Source of the DNA: Actinacidiphila glaucinigra
Lineage (GTDB): Bacteria; Actinomycetota; Actinomycetes; Streptomycetales; Streptomycetaceae
Length of the DNA: 64,000 nucleotides
Direction of reading: 5' to 3'
Assembly (NCBI RefSeq): GCF_900188405.1
Contig: NZ_FZOF01000020.1
Coordinates: 62,001 to 126,000 of the forward strand
Shown: positions 60,771 to 64,000 of the stretch, piece by piece
Numbering within the stretch: the stretch's first letter is position 1
Layout: the number at the start of each line of letters is the position of its first letter
Position numbers and translations under genes: made by a program
The notes under the pieces: generated by a model
Told to the model about the DNA's origin: nothing
Database searches by the model: none
The model's input: only the letters and a program-made list of their open reading frames with translations

Positions 60771-61949
60771 ATGACGGACGACCTGCCGCCCTACGCGGGT
60801 GTCCCCGCGGTCGTGCCGCGCCCGCACGCCGACCTCGAACCGCTGCTCGGCTGGCTGCGCGGCGGGGAAGGCGCGGCCGAACGCCGGGACTTCCCGGCCG
60901 GGACCGCGCTGCCCGACGGGCGCCTCGATCTGTGCAAACAGGCACTGGGCCCGGAGGGGGCGGCAGCCGTCGCCGAGGCCCTGCGCCAGGCACCCGCGAC
61001 CGGTGCCGTACGCCACCTGCTGCTCGGCACCGACGGGCTGGGCGACGCGGGTGCCGCCGCCGTCGCCGAACGCACCCAGGGCACGGGTGTCGAGACGCTC
61101 TACCTGGGCTGCAACGGCATCACGGCGGGCGGCGCCTGCCGCATCGCCGACAACCTGCGGGCCTCGCCCCAGGCCGTCACAGGGGTCTGGCTCAAGCGCA
61201 ACCCGCTCGGCGGCGGCGCGGGTGAGGCCGGCGCCGGACTCGTGGAAGCGGCACGCTCGTTGCGCACCCTGGATCTGGTGCAGACCGGACTCGACCCGGC
61301 GGGCCTCGCCGTCCTGGCCGACGCGCTCGTCGCCGCGGCCCGCTCGGGACGGGCCGTGGAGCGGCTGTTCGTCGGCGGCAACGCCCTCGGCACGGCCGGC
61401 GCGGCCTGCCTGACCACCCTCCTCACGACGGGAGCGGTCGCCGAACTGTACGTGTCGGCCGCCCGACTTGGCGATGCGGGCGCCCTCCTGCTCGCCGAGG
61501 CCCTCGCCCGGGCGCCGTACGGCCGGCTCACCCGGCTCTCCGTGGCCAGCAACGGCATCGGGCCGGCGGCCTGCGCCCGACTGGTCGCCGCCGCCGCGGC
61601 CGCCGGTGTGGAACTCCTCGACCTCGGGCGGGTCAAGGCCGCCCGCGTCCTGGACGCCGGGGACAACCGGGTCGACGCCGAGGCGGCCGCCGAGATGGCC
61701 GCGGCGCTGGGCTCGGCGCCGCACCGGCTGACCCATCTCGTACTGGCCCACACCGGAATGCGCAGCCGGGAGGCGCACCGTCTGCTCGACGCCGCACCGG
61801 GGGCGGCGACCGCGACCCGCTACGTCCTCGGCAAGGGCATCGCGACCAGCGTCCGGCGGCGGATCGACGCGCTCAGCGCGCACCTGCCGCCGCCGGCCCT
61901 GCCCGCGGACGTGGCCGCCGTGCGCAGCGTCCACCGCACCCCGCGCTGA
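60771..61949 (+). CDS. Leucine-rich-repeat (ribonuclease-inhibitor-like) protein
   Basis: A 392-residue protein starting 1 nt after the SDR stop, so translation is coupled. After a head of about 50 residues come about eight LRR units of the RI type (for example VRHLLLGTDGLGDAGAAAVAE, shown here as one unit in part; VETLYLGCNGITAGGACRIA; LDLVQTGLDPAGLAVLADAL). The tail is basic near VRRRIDALSAHL. RI-type repeats usually bind proteins. It would serve as a scaffold for the SDR or for tRNA-like RNA partners; that is inference. It ends base-to-base with the convergent ATPase gene. Confidence 0.8.
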   Translation: MTDDLPPYAGVPAVVPRPHADLEPLLGWLRGGEGAAERRDFPAGTALPDGRLDLCKQALGPEGAAAVAEALRQAPATGAVRHLLLGTDGLGDAGAAAVAERTQGTGVETLYLGCNGITAGGACRIADNLRASPQAVTGVWLKRNPLGGGAGEAGAGLVEAARSLRTLDLVQTGLDPAGLAVLADALVAAARSGRAVERLFVGGNALGTAGAACLTTLLTTGAVAELYVSAARLGDAGALLLAEALARAPYGRLTRLSVASNGIGPAACARLVAAAAAAGVELLDLGRVKAARVLDAGDNRVDAEAAAEMAAALGSAPHRLTHLVLAHTGMRSREAHRLLDAAPGAATATRYVLGKGIATSVRRRIDALSAHLPPPALPADVAAVRSVHRTPR

Positions 61950-63839
61950 TCAGCGGGGCATACGGGCGAAGGTCTCGATCCAGAAGCGCTGTGCCTGCTC
62001 CGAGGCCCCCACCAGATAGGTGGAGCGCAACTTGGGCGGCAGCAGCGCCACCAGCCGGGCGACCGCCTTGCGGTGCCGCTTGAGCTGGGACAGCTCCGCG
62101 TTGGCGAGCACCTGGTGGACGACGTCGCTCTCGTCGTTGCCCTCCCCGGACTCCTCCCGGGCACGTCTCAGCCGTGCCTCCCACGCGTCCACGTCCCGGG
62201 CCAGCTCGCGCAGCCCGGTCACCGGGCGGTTCGCGAGCCGGTCGACGAGCGCGGTCAGCGGCACCGGGGCGTACTCGCCGTCGCCGAGGTAGACGGTCGC
62301 CATCTGCAGCGGCAGACCGCGCTGGTGGAGCTTGATCAGCCGCTCGATGGTGCGCTTGGTGATCCAGGCGCGGCCCTCCTCGTCGATGTCGTGCTTCCAC
62401 CACTCCAGCACGGTCTCGGCGAGGCCGCCGTACCGCGCGATCAGCCACTCGTTGGCCGGGATGTCGCCCGGCTCGACCGTGAGCGAGGCCGTGAAGCGGG
62501 TCGCCTGGGCGATGTTGTTGCGGGACACCATCAGCCGGCGGCCCAGATGGTACGGCGGGTTCTGCACCGCTATCTGGGCGCGCAGGTTCTCGATCTGGCG
62601 CCCCGCCAGCGACCACTCCTGAGTGATCTCCATCAGCTTGGCGAACGCGGCCTTGTCCTTGGGCCGGTTGTACTCGTCCCAGACGATCGCCTTCGGCTCG
62701 CTCCCGGTGAACTTCTGCGCCAGCAGGGTGTCCAGAGAGCCGTCCCGGTCCGGGACGGGCGCGCACAGGTCCTCGACGTTGGTGACCGGCAGGGAGAAGT
62801 ACAGCGGGTCACGGCCCAGGTCCTCGCGCAGCGTCTCGCGCACCACCTCGGTCTTGCCGCAGCCGGGAGGTCCCTGGAGCAGCACCGTCCACCGGTTGCG
62901 CAGCGCCGCCCGCACCACCGAGCGCACCGGGTCTGGCACCGTCGCCGGGTTGGGCACACCGAGCTCCGCGGCGATCCGGTCCAGGATCTCCGGCGTCCGG
63001 TCCTGCCCGGGGCCGCCGTCCGGCCGGGGCTCCGCCAGCCGCAGCCGCTCGCCGTTGACCAGCGGTAGCCCCCAGCGCAGCGGGAACCCCTCCCGCGCGT
63101 TGGCGAGGACGTGGTCGAGGGTGCGCGGGGAGAGCAGCTCGCGCACCGCCGGGCCGAGCGAGGCCCACAGGGCGAAGACCCCGTTCAGGTCCCAGTTCCG
63201 GTACTTCTCGGCGAGACTGCGCCGCCACGCCGTGTCGTTGGCGGTCACCCGCACCGTGACCATGCGGTCGAGGACGGCCAGGTCGCCGCGCCGGGCGGCC
63301 GTCTCCGACAGCGACTCGTTGTCGCTGAGGAACACCCCGATGCAGCCCAGCTCCCGCAGGTCGTACTCGCCGAGCGTCCAGTTGCAGGCGACCTGCATCA
63401 GCTGCGACTGGATCGTCTCGCCGGCCTGCAGCGAGTCGTCGATGAGCAGCACGAACGGGCGCCCCGGCCGCAGCCCGCTCATCACCAGCTGACGCAGCAC
63501 CAGTTCGCCGGTGTGCGGATCGCGGACCGGCGCGTTCACCAGGAGGTCGTCCGGGGTGAGGTTGGCGGCGGGCACGTAGACCAGTTCGGCGTGCGGGTGG
63601 GCCTCGGCGACGTGCGAGAAGAACGTCGACGTCTTGCCGATGCCGTGCTCGCCGAAGACCTGCCCGGTCTGGCCCATGTCGATCATCGCGTCGATGAACG
63701 ACTCCAGCCGGGATGCCTCGGGCCCGCCCTCGGGCGGCCGCGGATACGTGGCGTTGGCCCGCCAGGGCCGGGGGCCGGCCGTGGCGGTCGCGGCGGTCGT
63801 CGCCGCGGTCGCCGCGGTCGTCGTCGCGGTGGTGGTCAT
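61950..63839 (-). CDS. Two-module MoxR-type AAA ATPase
   Basis: A 629-residue ATPase. A Thr/Ala repeat head (1-22) precedes module 1: P-loop GEHGIGKT (63-70), Walker B-like FVLLIDDS (about 129-136). Module 2: P-loop GPPGCGKT (323-330), Walker B AIVWDEYN (about 384-391), and sensor-like LMVSRNN. A helical C-terminal region (about 490-629) follows. Its ATG overlaps the stop of the VWA-like gene. MoxR/VWA pairs act as chaperones or remodelling machines. It faces the SDR-LRR genes, a likely part of the same locus. Confidence 0.82.
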   Translation of the reverse strand: MTTTATTTAATAATTAATATAGPRPWRANATYPRPPEGGPEASRLESFIDAMIDMGQTGQVFGEHGIGKTSTFFSHVAEAHPHAELVYVPAANLTPDDLLVNAPVRDPHTGELVLRQLVMSGLRPGRPFVLLIDDSLQAGETIQSQLMQVACNWTLGEYDLRELGCIGVFLSDNESLSETAARRGDLAVLDRMVTVRVTANDTAWRRSLAEKYRNWDLNGVFALWASLGPAVRELLSPRTLDHVLANAREGFPLRWGLPLVNGERLRLAEPRPDGGPGQDRTPEILDRIAAELGVPNPATVPDPVRSVVRAALRNRWTVLLQGPPGCGKTEVVRETLREDLGRDPLYFSLPVTNVEDLCAPVPDRDGSLDTLLAQKFTGSEPKAIVWDEYNRPKDKAAFAKLMEITQEWSLAGRQIENLRAQIAVQNPPYHLGRRLMVSRNNIAQATRFTASLTVEPGDIPANEWLIARYGGLAETVLEWWKHDIDEEGRAWITKRTIERLIKLHQRGLPLQMATVYLGDGEYAPVPLTALVDRLANRPVTGLRELARDVDAWEARLRRAREESGEGNDESDVVHQVLANAELSQLKRHRKAVARLVALLPPKLRSTYLVGASEQAQRFWIETFARMPR

Positions 63840-64000
63840 GTCGCTCCTGTCGTCACGCGGTGGCAGGCCATGGGCGGGGTGTGGGCGTCGGGCCAGTCGT
63901 CACCGCCCTCGGTGATCAGCCATATCCACGTGTCGGGCTCCTGCGGCGTGATGTGCGGGGCGTAGCCGTCGGTGAGCACGATCACCGCGTCGGGGCGCTC
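63836..64000 (-). CDS. VWA-like (DUF2201-type) protein, C-terminal fragment
   Basis: The last 54 residues of a protein running off the right edge. They read PDAVIVLTDGYAP, then DTWIWLITEGG, the closing beta-strands of the VWA-like/DUF2201 fold (Thr-Asp-Gly at the metal-site loop). The stop TGA overlaps the ATG of the AAA ATPase, so the two are one operon: a MoxR/VWA pair. The metallopeptidase-like N-terminal part of DUF2201 proteins would lie outside the window. Confidence 0.72.
   Translation of the reverse strand, partial: ERPDAVIVLTDGYAPHITPQEPDTWIWLITEGGDDWPDAHTPPMACHRVTTGAT

Noticed and set aside
61950..63839. AAA ATPase as a second copy of the cox MoxR protein
   Set aside because: It has two P-loops and a different domain order from the single-module protein at 18945-20027, so it is a distinct family.
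59039..64000. Ro60/TROVE, RtcB or RNA 3'-cyclase gene in the tRNA-like locus
   Set aside because: None is present within the window; the comparison with known RNA-repair operons is only by analogy, and the sequence to the right is unseen.

Overview
The window is chromosomal DNA of a Streptomyces-type actinomycete. GC content is very high. Codons end in G or C. There are many GTG starts, 4-bp stop/start overlaps (ATGA or GTGA), several apparently leaderless promoters and many TetR regulators. The gene families (form II CO dehydrogenase-like operon, RsbU-like phosphatase, GH75 chitosanase, SigE-type ECF sigma factor, Tat-exported FAD oxidase) also fit that group. All assignments come from reading the sequence and from remembered family features; no search was run.

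Layout. 1-450: tail of an unknown gene, a hairpin terminator and a short double-glycine-leader (RiPP-precursor-like) gene. 865-6592: TetR regulator and a branched-chain-amino-acid-type ABC importer (livG-F-H-M, then livK), with related palindromes before livK and far upstream of livG. 6877-8867: DUF485 protein and sodium/acetate-type symporter. 9378-11870: GAF/PAS/PP2C/ATPase regulator. 12043-13944: divergent polysaccharide deacetylase lipoprotein and GH75 chitosanase around a 19-bp palindrome. 14099-15499: dihydrolipoyl dehydrogenase, then a 516-bp inverted repeat. 16058-23830: seven-gene aerobic CO dehydrogenase form II-type operon (coxS-L-M, MoxR, CoxE, XdhC, CoxG). 23978-27060: DNA-binding-like protein, a 1.3-kb repeat-rich gap, a CysS-like protein and a SixA phosphatase. 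27088-29531: TetR and a TagGH-type exporter. 29627-35917: tandem VOC proteins, YceI, a FabR/DesT-like TetR with a striking operator, small membrane proteins, an XRE membrane regulator and a secreted protein. 35997-38404: ABC-F protein, YrdB protein and initiator tRNA-Met with a strong terminator. 38456-50009: accessory metabolism, an ECF sigma factor with a membrane partner, a cytokinin-dehydrogenase-like oxidase, a tyrosine phosphatase, an SRPBCC/ArsR pair with duplicated operators, an I36 inhibitor, PIG-L, a Pit transporter, a frameshifted DUF4291 gene and a YjbR protein. 50145-51500: secreted zinc carboxypeptidase.

51623-58977 is a complete Tn3-family transposon (7355 bp). It has 45-bp terminal inverted repeats and a GATTG target duplication. 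It carries tnpA (with an amber stop that removes the C-terminal tail), a PadR-regulated ABC exporter, a res-like region and a serine resolvase.

59039-64000, immediately beyond the transposon, is the most unusual locus. Four atypical tRNA-like genes form two 179-bp dimers. Each dimer has its own -10-like box. The array runs without an obvious terminator into a zinc-ribbon SDR protein and a leucine-rich-repeat protein. Convergent to these are a two-module MoxR-type AAA ATPase and a VWA-like protein cut by the window edge. I infer one functional module built around tRNA-like RNAs; its role (decoy, tRNA damage sensing or repair, or tRNA-dependent chemistry) is open.
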